NCBI GenBank assembly: GCA_025403435.1
Contig: CM046337.1
Location: forward strand, 6,310,768 to 6,374,767
Origin: Artocarpus heterophyllus
Taxonomy: Eukaryota; Streptophyta; Magnoliopsida; Rosales; Moraceae
Reading direction: 5' to 3'
Length of the DNA stretch: 64,000 nt
The notes beneath the pieces are model-generated. The model was not told the DNA's origin. It did no database searches and saw only the letters and a list, made by a program, of their open reading frames with translations. The number at the start of each line of letters is the position of its first letter. The stretch's first letter is position 1. Shown piece after piece: positions 24,534 to 38,212 of the stretch. The position numbers and the translations under genes were made by a program.

Positions 24534-27500
24534 ATGCAAACTATGAGTTACTCTGATTTCCAGTGTGACATTCCCGAACTTAAGGGAGACAACTATAAGG
24601 TGTGGAGGAGAGAATTCTTCTTCATTTAGGTGTCATGGACATTGACTTGGCTATCCGTAAGGATGAACCACCTGCCATTACGGAGACCAGCCAGCCAGAT
24701 GACGTTGACCGTTATGAAAAGTGGGAGCGATCTAATCGCCTCTGCGTAATGTTCATAAAGACGAAGATCTCGGCTGGCATACGTGGTTCATTGGAGCAAT
24801 ATGACAAAGTGTGAGGTCTGATGAAGGCAATTGATGAACAGTTTGCTACATCTGACAAAGCTTTGGCTAGCACCTTGATATTGAAATTTTCATTCATAAA
24901 GCTTACTGGAATTCATGGTGTGCGTGAGCACATCATGCAAATGAGGATATAGCGGTTCAGCTAAAGACACTTAAGGTTGAGATGTCTGAAACCTTCCTTG
25001 TGCACTACATCCTCAACACTCTCCCACATCAATATGGACCTTTCAAGATATCCTACAACACACATAAGGATAAGTGGTCCATCAATGAATTGATGACCAT
25101 GTGTGTCCAGGAAGAAGGAAGGCTTGCTATGGAAGCGGGAGAGAGTGTGCATCTGGCAACTCAAAGGAAGAAAAAGGGCCAAGCCAATAATAAGGGAAAA
25201 GGCAAATTCTCTGCTCAAGCTGATATTAAGAAGGAATCCAGGTGCTTCTTTTGCAAAAAAAAAGGGGCACATAAAGAAGGATTGTCCTAAATATCAGAGA
25301 TGGCTTGACAAAAAAGGTACTCAATTCTCACTTGTCTGTTATGAATCTAATATGGTTGATGTTGAGCATAACACATGGTGGATTGATTCTGGTTCTTCAA
25401 TCCATGTCACTAATTCCTTGCAGGGATTGCAAGGCCTAAGGAAGCCAGTGGGAAGTGAGCAGTGCATCTATTCAGGCAACAAGATGCGCTCACATGTAGA
25501 GGCTGTCGGAACATGCAATTTAGTTTTATCTAGTGGTTTTATTTTAAAATTAGAAAAGACATTTTATATTCCTAGTTTTTCTAGGAATTTAATTTCAGTT
25601 TCAAGGCTTGTACCATTGGGATTTTCCTTTAATTTTTCAGACACTATATTTAGTTTGTTTTATATATCTGAACTTATTAGAAATGGTATATTATCAAATG
25701 GTCTTTTCAAAATTAATTTACAAGATAAAACTTCTTATACTTCTATGCATGTTCAAGATAATGCTAGCATTAAGAGATGTGTTATGAATGAAGATTCCTC
25801 TATGTTGTGGCACCGTAGATTATGTCATATCTCTATTAAGAGAATAAAGAGACTAGTGAATGATGGAGTACTTAGTACTCTAGATTTTACTGACTTTGAC
25901 ACTTGTGTGGAGTGCATAAAGGGAAAGCAGACCAATATGTCAAAGAAAGGTGCCAAGAGGAATTCAGACATATTAGAGATCATACATACAGATATTTGTA
26001 GTCTAGACATAGACGCGTATGGTCAAAAGTATTTCATTACTTTTATTGATGATTACTCACGATATATGTATCTCTACTTGCTTCATAACAAAAATGAAGC
26101 TATAGATGCCTTTAAGGTGTTTAAGGCAGAAGTAGAGAAACAATGTGGTAAGCAAATAAAGATAGTGAGATCTGATAGAGGTGGTGAATACTATGGTAGA
26201 TACACTGAAGATGGACAAGCGCCTGGTCCATTTGCGAAGTTTCTTCAAGAACATGGGATAGTTGCCCAGTATACTATGCCCAGTTCTCCATATCAAAATG
26301 GTGTGGCAGAAATAAGAAACCGAACATTGTTGGATATGGTGCGGAGCATGCTTAGCAACTCCAAGCTTCCTAGGTTTTTGTGGACTGAAGCTGTCAAGAC
26401 GGCTATGTATATATTAAACCGAGTTCCAACAAAGGCTGTCTCAAAGACACCGTTCGAGTTATGGAAAGGTTAGAAACCGAGTTTGCGACATATACGCGTT
26501 TGGGGATGCCCGTCTGAAGTGAGAGTCTATAATCCACAAGAAAAGAAGCTAGACCCAAGGACCATAAGTGGGTATTTCGTTGGATATGCTGAACGGTCTA
26601 AGGGATATAGATTTTATTGTCCATCACATACCACTAGGTTTGTGGAATCAAGGAATGCAAAATTTCTTGAGAATGACTTGATTAGTGAGAGTGATCGATC
26701 CTAGAACACCGTTCCAGAGAAAGATCATACAGATGCTCAAGCTTCCACTTCATATGATAGAGTGATTGTTATACGCGATACGCCTACAGTTCAAATGCGT
26801 GTTGAACAACAGCCAGTCATTCAAGTTCCACAGATTGCTGATCAAGAAGTAGTAGATCCAGTTGAACAGCCAACTGATCAACATGCTTCTCAAGAGAATG
26901 TTGAACCAACATTAAGGAGATCTACTAGAGTAAGGCGATCAGCTATTCCTAGTGACTATATTGTGTATCTATAGGAGTCTGACTACAACATAGGAGCCGA
27001 AAATGATCTAGAAACGTTTTCACAAGCCATGAGTTGTAAGGAATCTAACTTGTGGTATGATGCCATGAAAGATGAGATGAACTCTATGTCATCTAATGGA
27101 GTCTGGGATCTTGTCAAGTTGCCTGATGGTGTAAAAGCCATTGGATGCAAATGGGTCTTCAAGACAAAGAAAGACTCATTAGGCAACATTGAGAGACATA
27201 AGGCAAGACTCGTTGCTAAAGGATTCACTCAAAGGGAAGGTATAGATTACACTGAGACTTTTTCTCCTGTATCTAAAAAGGACTCCCTTCGTGTGATCAT
27301 GGCATTAGTAGCTCATTTTGATTTTGAGTTACATCAGATGGATGTGAAAACGACATTCCTCAATGGTGATCTAGAGGAAGAGGTTTATATGAAACAACCT
27401 GAAGGATTCTCCTCTAGTGATGGTGAGCAATTGGTGTGCAAACTCAAGAAATCCATATATGGTTTGAAACAGTCTTCCCGTCAATGGTATTTGAAATTCC

Positions 27501-28576
27501 ATGATGTCATCACTTCATTTGGTTTTGAAGAGAACATCATGGATCAATGTATATACTAGAAGGTCAGTGGGAGCAAGATTTGTTTCCTTGTTTTGTATGT
27601 GGATGATATCCTTCTTGCAACCAATGAGAAGGGGTTTCTATATGAGGTGAAACAATTCCTTTCTAAGAACTTTGATATGAAGGATATGGGTGAGGCATCT
27701 TATGTCATTGGCATAAAGATCCATAGGGATAGATCTCGATGCATTTTGGGACTATCGCAGGAAACCTATATCAATAAAGTCTTAGACAGATATCGGATGA
27801 AAGATTGTTCACCAAGTGTAGCACCCATTGTGAAGGGTGATAAGTTCAATTTGAACCAATGTCCAAGGAATGATTTCGAGAAAGTTCAAATGAGCAACAT
27901 ACCTTATGCTTCAGCTATCGGAAGCCTTATGTATGCTCAGGTCTGCACAAGACCTGACATTGCATTTGCTGTGGGAATGTTGTGAAGATATCAGAGCAAC
28001 CTAGGCATTGACCACTAGAGGGCTGCAAAGAAGGTGATGAGGTACCTTCAAGGTACAAAGGATTACATGCTTATGTATAGACGAACTGACATTCTAGAGG
28101 TGATTGGCTACTCCGATTCAGACTTTGTTGGCTGTGTTGATTCGAAAAAATCAACTTCAGGTTATATTTTCATGCTAGCTGGAGGAGTTGTATCTTGGAG
28201 GAGTGGAAAGCAAACGTTGGTTGCTACTTCCACAATAGAGGCAGAGTTCGTTTCTTGTTTTGAGGCTACTTCGCATGGTGTATGGTTGAAGAGTTTCATG
28301 TCAGGCCTCAGAATTGTAGATTCTGTGTCTAGGCCATTAAGGATATATTGTGACAATTCAGCTGCTGTCTTTATGGCTAAGAATAATAAGAGTGGCAGTC
28401 GAAGTAAACATATCGACATTAAGTACTTAGCCATAAGGGAACGCATTAAGGAAAATAAAGTGGTCATTGAGCATATAAGCACTGAATTGATGATCGCAGA
28501 TCCTCTGACAAAAGGAATGCCACCGAAGTCATTTAAGGATCATGTTGTACAGATGGGACTTGGTTCCATAATGTAA
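24534..28576 (+). pseudogene. Copia gag-pol polyprotein, degraded
   Basis: Gag starts near 24534 (MQTMSYSDFQCDIPEL) and changes frame near 24600, 24950 and 25255; the last is an extra base in an A run inside the CCHC knuckle ([14 protein letters not shown]). From 25255 to 28576 one frame holds. It contains protease (WWIDSGSS near 25377), the pre-integrase HRRLCH zinc region, integrase ([10 protein letters not shown], then DRGGEYYG and [12 protein letters not shown]), reverse transcriptase (ARLVAKGFTQ, then QMDVKTTFLNGD and YVDDILLA) and RNase H (GYSDSDFVGC, then YCDNSAAVFMAK). Stops interrupt it at 24812, 26471, 26702, 26972, 27557, 27983 and 28016. Several fit loss of a Trp or Gln codon by G:C to A:T change. 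It is not translatable as a polyprotein. Confidence 0.95.
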
Positions 28577-28869
28577 ATTTGTTTGTACATACAATTTACA
28601 GTTTTAATGAAACTCTTATTCAGTTGTGATGTTTTCTCATATTTGTTTTGCGCATTAAGTTATTGGAGAAAATTCACATATAGTAGGACCAAGAATAAAC
28701 ATTGGGTTTATTCATAAAGTTAAGTTACCATAGAAGGAATAAAGCTTGAGAAACAATACATAGTAATACATGGAAGATAATACTCACAATTTAGAGGAAC
28801 TATCACCATGATTCATGTATTTGTTTTCTGAAAGTGTGGGTTTAATGAATATAAGGTTAAATATGAAAA

Positions 28870-28882
28870 CCAAGTGGGAGAA
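28870..28882 (+). other. Copia polypurine tract
   Basis: The purine-rich run CAAGTGGGAGAA directly abuts the 3' LTR, the usual position of the plus-strand primer. Confidence 0.75.
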
Positions 28883-29311
28883 TGTAACTGTTACATTTGC
28901 CAGCCAACGGTTTCATTTTGAAACCAATTTAATTTCTATAACAGCTTTACATAAATGGTCTCACATTATGTTTTCATTAAACCATATTAATTTGGTAACT
29001 GAATATTCTTGCTATTTATTTTCTTGATGGGAGGAAATGAGTAGAAGAGAAAAAACCAAGGAAAAAGTTTTTCACGTACAGATTTTGTGAAACAAAACTT
29101 GGGTCCCCAAGTCCAAAAATTCTCTAAAGTACCAACACCATCAATTGAGCTTTTTGGAAGCTCTCAAGTGCAGACAGTCACGGTACACCGTCGGACTTCT
29201 TACGTGCAATAGACGGAGGTAACAAAATGTTTTCATGCTTCCGTTTCCATTTATTCGATTTTAATATGCATATAGTTTTGCATGCTAGAATCGTTTCAAT
29301 TTATGTTTACA
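28883..29311 (+). repeat. Copia 3' LTR
   Basis: 429 bp, TGTAAC...TTTACA, aligned along its length with the 5' LTR and followed at once by the TTACA target duplication. Confidence 0.94.
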
Positions 29312-29316
29312 TTACA

Positions 29317-31281
29317 ACCTTTTATGGATATCCAACTAAAACTTTAAAGCTATAATGGACACAGAGTTGATGTTTTACAGCTTTTTTCCTTAAGGAAAAT
29401 TGCTTTAGAATTTCCTCACTAAAAAATGAAAAGAAAAAAAAAAATCCCTCGTATGGGTTTGTTCGAATACAACCGTACACATTCATTTATATACGATTCT
29501 CAAAGGAGAAAGCAAAAGCTAATTGTAGTCCGGTAGAAAAATTAAAAGCCATAACTCAACATTTAACGGGAATAAATAAATTTCGGTAAATTAATGCTGT
29601 AATATCCACAAGATCGTTCATTTGCAAACCCATATATCTTTTTCTTATATTGAAAGTTCATGGTTAGTTTCCAGGAAAAGGAAAAAGGTTCGTTCAATTG
29701 TTTTATGAAATTATAAATAAAAAAAAAAAAGAAATAAGCCTTCATTCTTATCTCTCTCTTGTTCAATGGTTTTCAAATAATAAAAGATGATGAACCAAAT
29801 TATGATTCGTTTAGAGCCCGTTTGGTTCGAGTATTTGAATAGAGTATTTGAATGAAGATTTAAATTTTTGTGAGAGAAAATACTGTAGCAAAATAATTCG
29901 AACCGTGATTCAAACCACGAAACAAACGCACCTTTAATGTCTTGAGTGAATACTAAATAATATATTATTCCTATGTGCCGCGTACAGACCGTTCTTTTAT
30001 TTTCAATTCTCATAAGAATAATAGAAATATTGTTAATTAAATCGATAATTTTTGTTTTAAGTGCAGGCCCTAACTGCTTCACAATATATTCAAGTGCGTT
30101 TCCACCTAAAACACTATTTTGTTCATCCCGGTTGTTCATTCTCCTATGGTGTAACAACCTTTCTTGTAAAACACAAAAACAAATCCCACACCTATAATTA
30201 AGCTTCAACTCAGAAGAATACAGTAAAATTAATGATTAAGCTTCATATGCCAAAATTTAGCTCAAGATACAGCTTATCACAAATTTAACATAACAATAAC
30301 ATTGTATTAGAAAATGATTTTTGTACTCAAATACTAAAATTGTATTTAAAAATGGTTTTCGCACTCAAATATTAAAATTTAGCATTGACACGTTAACGTG
30401 GCACTACATTTTAGATATTCTAAGGCCTTAACAAAGAACATATACTCATGTTTTGGTACGGACATGGAATTTTCACCAATAACCTTGAACAATAAATTAA
30501 AAAAACCAACGTAGTTTGGCTTTCAAAACGGAGCCTTCTAATTTCTCCTTTTCTGAGCTTTCTATTGGGTATACCCTACTTCAGCATCTGTTTCTCAATA
30601 TTCATTTTGATTAAAATCATATCAAACACACATAAAAAAGGGGATAAGAATGAAGAATTTAACACATATCTAAAAGGTTCAAAACAAAGTCATATCGGTA
30701 GATAGTACCCTGGTCAATTTATATCGATAGACAGCGGAATCAAAATAAGAACATGTCCCACTCAACTTTTGAAATTTTAATCTTTTTGTATGTTAAAATT
30801 GTAATTTTTCTCCTGTTTTAGAAGAAAAATTATAACTATGTTCCTACTAAAATTTTAAATTATATCATTGTGCCTCTATTTTAAAGAAACATTATAATTT
30901 ATGTCCCACCAATAATCAAAATATATAATTATGTTAGTATGCAATGAAAATTATCACTTGGAAGAAAAAAAAAAAAAACGCTCTGGATGCAATATTTGTT
31001 TCATATTCTACCGTAAAATCTCTTTTTGTTGTAATATTTGTTCGAGGGAATTTTTTGTAATAATCAAGTGGCAGGAATTCTCCAAATTATACAAAGTAAG
31101 AAGACTTTCAATCAATATAACGAAGTAATAAGCGAACAAGACATGAGTAAACAAGCGCAAAGCCTTCACAAAGCCAAACGTCTGATCCACTGGCCGAATT
31201 AAGTATTTTAAATTATCAATGTTTGTTCGTAAGATATTCGATTGACTAGTTAACGTGCGAGACCAATTAATATAGGCGATT
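29317..31281. other. Intergenic, AT-rich
   Basis: No gene seen apart from a small MITE (29810-29937). The open frame at 29711-30208 (minus) is low-complexity and overlaps that MITE, so it is not supported. Confidence 0.5.
29810..29937. mobile_element. Small MITE (about 128 bp)
   Basis: The ends TTTAGAGCCCGTTTGGTTCG and CGAAACAAACGCACCTTTAA are imperfect inverted repeats around an AT-rich core with an internal TTTGAAT repeat. The length and ends suit a hAT-type MITE. The target duplication is unclear. Confidence 0.55.
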
Positions 31282-32072
31282 TTAAGGCCCGTTTAGTTTA
31301 AGTATTTTTTTTACACTTAATGAACTCAAACGGAGATTTGAGTATTAAGAATTCTTTGGATACGTATTTGTTTCTCTCAAAATTCAAATCCTTTGAGTAT
31401 CAAGAATTTAAGTTTTCAGAGTTCTGACTCCTCTAAATTTTTGATACTCAGATATCTTTGTTACTGTAAAAACTAAAATTCTCTCTCCTATATTTGAGGG
31501 AAAAAAATCATAACTTCTTCATTTGATGTAACGCCCCTATATGGGGGTTAATAGTTTTTAATGAATTAAAATAAAAATCAGAAATAAAAGTAAAACCTTA
31601 AAAATAAAGTTGCCAGGAACTTAAATGAAAACTCTCAAATCAAAAATATAAATATAAACGACAATTAAACCACAATTTAATGTAACACCTTAAATTTAAT
31701 AATATAAACTGTCGTCATCATCATTTTAACCCTAAACGCATTTTAATACAGTCACAGAAAGTAACAATTGATGCTTACATTATCATGAAGAACATTCTTA
31801 ACAATTGAAGCAGTCCCAATGTAATATAGCTACATAGCTTCCTCAACTATTTTTCTCGTAGCCACCTCACACTTAGTGAGTCTTGAAAATATAAAAATAT
31901 AAGGAAATGAGCGACAATATGCTTAGTAGAGAAAACCATTACTCACCTTTAGGTTTTTATCATTACCACATTAAAACCTGCGTGGTTAGTTAATACTCAT
32001 TATTATCCAGATTATGAGATTTATTATAATTATATTCTGTGGATACCATAGTTAATCATTATCGAGTTTCAT

Positions 32073-35000
32073 TGTAACACCCCTATGTAGGGGTTAACAG
32101 TTTTGAATAAATAAAAATAATTTTAAATTTCATATTATTTAAATCAATTAAACAATGCCCATGGGTCTTTAAACAATAACAAAAATAAAAATAAACGCTT
32201 TAAATACAAACCACAGTTTTTAGTGTAGCACCAAATATATATATTACAGTCATCATCACCATAGTACAATTCTCAAATAACTTAACACAGCCATCATAAA
32301 AAAATAATACAACTCTTACATGTTGTAAATAAGTTACAAATAAACAAGGTCTTCTAACACGAAAACAACAGGGTTCTTTTTGCCTATTTCTCTTTAGATA
32401 TGTTGCACTGAGTTCCACCTGAGAAATAAAGATATGATAAGGATGAGCATCGACATGCCTAGTAGGGAAATAATGACTCACCTTATGGTTTATCCATTAC
32501 TACATTAAAACTGCATGGTTAGTTAAGTTACATCATATTCTAGATTATGAGGTTTATTATGATCACATCTCGTGGATACCATAGTTAATCATTACCAAGT
32601 TTCATAATTACACATTTATACAAATATTACCAATCATCATTGTTCCTAGGTATCCATGTTAAATAGAGTATCACTCAACTCATCGAAACCCAAATGGGTG
32701 CACTTGATCACCCTGTAAACATTCTACGGGTGTTCCGGTGAAGGGACATCAAGCCCCGAGTCCTCACCAAGTCGATTCCTGTACAGTGTATTATGGGACT
32801 TGTAACTCAAGGAAGCGTCATCACCTTCCCCCTATTTTACCTTTTAGGTATTCGTGCCCAAGGACATAACCGCCGGCCTTTTTACATCTCACTATTCCTT
32901 TGTATTCAATCTTTATTTATAGAGTCAATTTTCTAACCATGCTTCTCAATTTATAACACATGTCAAATCATTATATTCCTTGCTATACAATATACATAAT
33001 TTACAACACAAAACAACCAAATTTAATTTACCAAAAACCTCACAAAAGATGAGTAATAGAATCCCTACCTTCAAAGCTTAACAACAAACTTTTAATCTTG
33101 GAATTAATTAACGTTAGCTCCACACATCATTGACCCTAAGACATGCATAAGGACATTAAAACTAAAGCACAACGTATAATCACATTCATAAGTGAATTAT
33201 GTGTAAACCCGTCTACTAGTGCCATTAAAGTATTTTTATGCAATTGTTCTTTAAATACCAAGTAAACAATTTTTATCTTAAACACAATATAAAATACATA
33301 CAAGTAATTTATATGTTTTAGTCTCTAATAAGAATTCATAAATCATTTAGGATAGTATTGGAAAGGTTGTAAGACATTAAGGGACTAGAAGGTGAGCAAA
33401 GTTGGGTTTTTAGTTCAAGTTAATAGTCGGTATACCATGGCAACTTGGTGGTATACTTTTGCAAAAAGGTGGGTTCACTATCTACAATCAACACACGGGT
33501 TAACAGGTGGTTTACTTAAGGTAGACGGGTGGTTTACTACCACTGGCAGGTTTACTAGTTTCTAATCCAAAAATTGAAAAATTCATAGAAATTAAAATAC
33601 AACTCCGATTTAGGCTCATGATAGCTCGTTGGAAAGCTTAGGATGTCTACTTTTTAAATATGCAAACCAATTTACAAAATTCATTTTCATTTAACTCCAG
33701 AATGTTAAGAAATAGCCACTGCCCATAGCGGTATTACAAAGTTTACGGGATGTCAAATTTTTCTTTAACCTAAAGCATATTATCCTTGTTCAAAATCTCA
33801 AAACCATTCCAAAATATGCATCATGCATTATATAATCACAATAAATATATTCTCATGAGTTTTATACCAAAATGATTATCAAATTATATCTCTAGCCTTT
33901 CTTGTAAATAATGATGAAAACATGCTTAAGTTTGCTCTTTAAGCTCAAAACATTAGAACGTCAATCTTAAAGTTATGGAAACTGGTTTTAAACATTCCTA
34001 GCATGTTTCTAACATTGTTATCAAACCAAAATAAAGGTTGGTTGTGGGTTGTAACTCAAGACTCAAGTTTTTATTTATAAATGTTCAAGGATGCATGTTA
34101 ACATAACTAGAAATTTGCATGAATTTTGAACACAAAAATTATGCATTAAACATGGAGAAAACACACACTAAAAACTAAGTTTAGATTAAAGAAAACTACC
34201 TCAAAACTCCTTTGAAAAGCACCAAAGTTTGGCTTAAAAATCAAGCTTGAATTAACTCTAAAACCGCCTCGACCATCGTTGGGAATTATAATTGTCTTGG
34301 CCTGTAACACCCGTATTTTTAACGGGCATGATTTTGTAAAATTTAATGAATAAAATGTGACAATTGAAAATTACTAAGCTGTCTATGATCATAAAAAAAA
34401 AATACCACTTTAGTATTTTCTTACCAAGTCTTCCTAAGTAACATTCAAAATTTACCAATACTCACTTCTACCAACCTTGTCTCCCTAAATTAATGCTCAA
34501 TTATGTAGCCTTCTTCTCATTTTGCTAAAGGTCTCCGAAGGAGACATTGAATTATTTTCTCTCAATTAATAGAAGACATGGAGATATTTTCTCAACCACC
34601 TATTTAATTATTTCCTTATCTTCTTCTATAATTCACTCCAATTGTCCCCTCAATTATGTTGGCATTATTTGCTAAAAGTCTCCATGGGAGACAAGATGAT
34701 ATTTTCCTTTAAGACTCTTTTGTTTCTTCTTACAACTTTCCCCCGTAAACTTCCCCTTCCTCTTAAGCATTTTGATATCTTTTTATTTAACCATCACCAC
34801 CTTCTTCTCTAGTTCTCATTCTCTCCCTTTCTCACTTCAAATTTCTAACTAAAGACATAGAGCACAAAGCTCTCTTTGTGGCCAAGACAATTATAATTCC
34901 CAACCATGATCGAGGCGGTTTTAGAGTTAATTCAAGCTTGATTGTTAACCCAAACTTTGGTGCTTTTCAAAGAAGTTTTGAGGTAGGTTTTCTTTAATCT

Positions 35001-37122
35001 AAACTTAGTTTTTAGTATGTATTTTCTCCATGTCTAATGCATAATTTTCGTGTTCAAAATTCATGCAAATTTCTAGTTATGTTAACATGCATCCTTGAAC
35101 ATTTATGAACAAAAACTTGAGTCTTGAGTTACAACCCACAACCAACTTTTATTTTGGTTTGATAACAATGTTAGAAACATGTTAGGAATGTTTAAAACCG
35201 GTTTCCATAACTTTAAGATTGATGTTCTAATGTTTTGAGCTTAAAGAGCAAACTTAAGCATGTTTTCATCATTATTTACAAGAAAGGCTAGAGATATAAT
35301 TTGATAATGATTTTGGTATAAAACTCATGAGAATATGTTTATTGTGATTATATAATGCATGTTGCATATTTTGGAATGGTTTTGAGATTTTAAACAAGGA
35401 TAATATGCTTTAGGTTAAAGAAAAATTTGACATCCCATAAACTTTATAATACCTCTATGGGCAGTGGCTATTTCTTAAAATTCTGGAGTTAAATGAAAAT
35501 GAATTTTGTAAATTGGTTTGCATATTTAAAAATTAGACATCCTAAGCTTTCCAACGAGCTATCATGAGCCTAAATCGGAGTTGTATTTTAATTTCTATGA
35601 ATTTTTCAATTTTCAGATTAGAAACTAGTAAACCTGCCAGTGGTAATAAACCACCCGTCTACCTTAAGTAAACCACCTGTTAACCTGTGTGTTGATTGTA
35701 GATAGTGAACCTGCCTTTTTGCAAAAGTATACCACCAAGTTGCCATGGTATACCAGCTGTTAACTTGAACCAAAAACCTAACTTTGCTCACCTTCTAGTC
35801 TCTTAATGTCTTACAACCTTTCCAATACTATCCTAAATGATTTATGAATTCTTATTAGAGACTAAAACATATAAATTGCTTGTATGTATTTTATATTGTG
35901 TTTAAGATAAAAATTGTTTACTTGGTATTTAAAGAACAATTGCATAAAAATACTTTAATGGCACTAGTAGACGGGTTTACACATAATTCACTTATGAATG
36001 TGATTATATGTTATGCTTTAGTTTTAATTGTCTTTATGCATGCCTTAGGGTCAAGGATGTGTGGAGCTAACGTTAATTAATTCCAAGATTAAAAGTTTGT
36101 TGTTAAGCTTTGAAGGTAGGGATTCTATTACTCATCTTTTGTGAGGTTTTTGGTAAATTAAATTTGGTTGTTTAATGTTATAAAATATGTATATTGTATA
36201 GCGATAAATATAATGATTTGACATATGTTATAAATTGAGAAGCATGGTTAGGAAACTGACTCTATAAATAAAAATTGAATACAAAGGAATAGTGAGATGT
36301 AAAAAGGGCGGCGGTTACGTCATTGGACACGAATACCCTAAAAGAAAAAATAGGAGGAAGGTGATGACGCTTCCTTGGGTTGAAAGTCCCAGAACACACT
36401 GTGCAGGAATCGATTTGGTGAGGACTCGGGGCTTGATGTCCCCTCACCGGAACACCCTTGGAATGTTTATAAGGTGATCAATTGCGCCCATTTGGGTTTT
36501 CGATGAGTTGAGTGATACTCTATTTAACATGGATACCTAAGAACAATGATGATTGGTAATATTTGTATAAATGTGTAATTATGAAACTTGGTAATGATTA
36601 ACTATGGTATCCTTAAGATGTGATCATAATAAACCTCATAATATGGAATATGATGTAACCTACTAACCATGCAGTTTTAATGTGGTAATGGATAAACCAT
36701 AAGGTGAGTCATAATTTTCCTACTGGGCATGTCGATGCTCATCCCTATCATATCTTCATCTTTCAGGTGGAACTCAGTGCAACATATCTGAAGAGGAATA
36801 AGCAAAAACAATCCTGCTGTTTTCGTGTTAGAAGACATTGTTTATTTGTAACTTATCTACAACATGTAAGAGTTGCATTATTTTTTTTATGGCTGTGTTA
36901 AGTTATTTGGGAATTGTACTATAGTGATGATGACTGTAATATATATATTTGATGCTACACTAAAAACTGTGGTTTGTATTTAAAACGTTTATTTTTATTA
37001 TTATTATTTTTTTGTTGTTTAAAGACCCATGGGCATTGTTTAATTGATTTAAATAATATGAAATTTAAAATTATTATTTTTATTTATTTAAAAACTGTTA
37101 ACCCCCACATAGGGGTGTTACA
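32073..37122. repeat. Large inverted repeat, about 2.2 kb arms
   Basis: Arms 32073-34302 and 34883-37122 are reverse complements with an intervening segment of about 580 bp. They arise because the inner LTR inserted in inverse orientation into the middle one. A transcript through both arms could fold into long double-stranded RNA. Confidence 0.85.
34303..37122. mobile_element. Inner solo LTR, opposite orientation to the middle one
   Basis: An uninterrupted copy of 2,820 bp, starting TGTAACACCCG and ending AGGGGTGTTACA. The flanks TGGCC (34298-34302) and TACCC (37123-37127) are a 5-bp duplication with two changes. Read in reverse it matches the middle LTR throughout, at roughly 95 percent in the parts compared by eye. 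The first 580 bp include a TATTTAA and pyrimidine-rich stretch (near 34783-34850) that could be the LTR promoter and start region. That last point is inference. Confidence 0.85.
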
Positions 37123-38172
37123 TACCCACAAAGAGAGCTTTGTGCTCTATGTCTTTAGTTAGAAATTGAAGTGAGAAAGGGAGAGAATGAGAAACTAGAG
37201 AAGAAGGTGGTGATGGTTAAATAAAAAGATATCAAAATGCTTGAGAAGAAGAGGAAGTTTATGGGGAAAGTTGTAAGAAGAAATAAAAGAGTATTAAAAG
37301 AAAATATCATCATATCTCCCATGGAGACTTTTAGCAATTAATGCCAACATAATTGAGGGGACAATTGGAGTGAGTTATGGAAGGAGACGAGGAAAGAATT
37401 AAATAGATGGTTGAGAAAATATCTCCATGTCTTCTATTAATTGAGGGAAAATTAATTCCATGTCTCCTTCGGAGACTTTAGCAAAATGAGAAGAATACTA
37501 CATAATTAAGCATTAATTTAGGGAGACAAGATTGGTAGAAATAAGTATTTGTAAATTTTGAATGTTTCTTATGAAGACTTGGTAAGAAAATACTAAAGTG
37601 GCATTTTTTTGATTGAAACAACATAGACAAACTTGGTAATTTTAAATACTATAAAATTTTAAATTGTCACATTTTATTCATTAAATTTTACAAAATCATG
37701 CCCATTAAAATACGGGTGTTACATTCATACATATATATATATATACAAATATTATAGTTTATTATTATTCTTAGGTACCCACGTTCAATAGAGTATCACT
37801 CAACTCATCGAAACCCAAATGGGCGCGCATGATCACCCTCTAAACATTCCAAGGGTGTTCCAGTGAGGGGACATCAAGCCCCGAGTCCTCACCAAGTCAA
37901 TTCCTGTACAGTGTGTTCTGAGACTTTTAACCCAAGGAAGCGTCATCACCTTCCCCCTATTTTACCTTTTAGGGTATTCATGCCCAAGGACGTAACCGCT
38001 GCCCTCTTCACCTCTCACAATTTCTCTATATTCAATCATTATTAATAAATTCAGTTTTCCTAACCATGCTTCTCAATTTATAACATGTGTCAATTCATTA
38101 TGTTCCTCGTCGTACAATATAAGACGATGTCATAGTTTCATATGTGATGCTCATATAATAGTAGTTCAACAT

Positions 38173-38173
<1 letters not shown>

Positions 38174-38210
<37 letters not shown>
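38174..38210. repeat. (AT)n microsatellite
   Basis: A pure AT run of about 37 bases inside the outer solo LTR. The matching positions of the other LTR copies lack it. Confidence 0.9.

Positions 38211-38212
<2 letters not shown>

Larger units (their letters stand above)
22636..29311 (+). mobile_element. Ty1/copia LTR retrotransposon, near full length, dead
   Basis: Structure in order: 5' LTR, primer binding site, a leader of about 1.4 kb, gag-pol with domain order gag, protease, integrase, reverse transcriptase, RNase H (typical Copia), polypurine tract, 3' LTR. A perfect 5-bp target duplication, TTACA, flanks it at 22631-22635 and 29312-29316. The LTRs differ at roughly 25 sites and a few short indels over about 430 bp, so the insertion is not recent. 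Frameshifts and stops throughout gag-pol rule out self-mobilisation. Confidence 0.95.
32073..37723. mobile_element. Middle solo LTR (split)
   Basis: It starts TGTAACACCCC and ends GGGTGTTACA, with a perfect TTCAT duplication (32068-32072 and 37724-37728). The two parts, 32073-34302 and 37128-37723, total about 2.83 kb, the same length as the inner copy. It is inserted in the outer LTR, whose sequence resumes at 37729. Confidence 0.85.

Noticed and set aside
29711..30208. 165-residue minus-strand open frame
   Set aside because: It overlaps a MITE and AT-rich runs and shows no protein family features.
32073..37723. Reading the TGTAACACCC...GGGTGTTACA units as TIR DNA transposons
   Set aside because: The inverted identity is only about 10 bp, the ends are TG/CA, the duplications are 5 bp, and no transposase or known superfamily fits. 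Solo LTRs explain all of this better, though internal orientation cannot be set.
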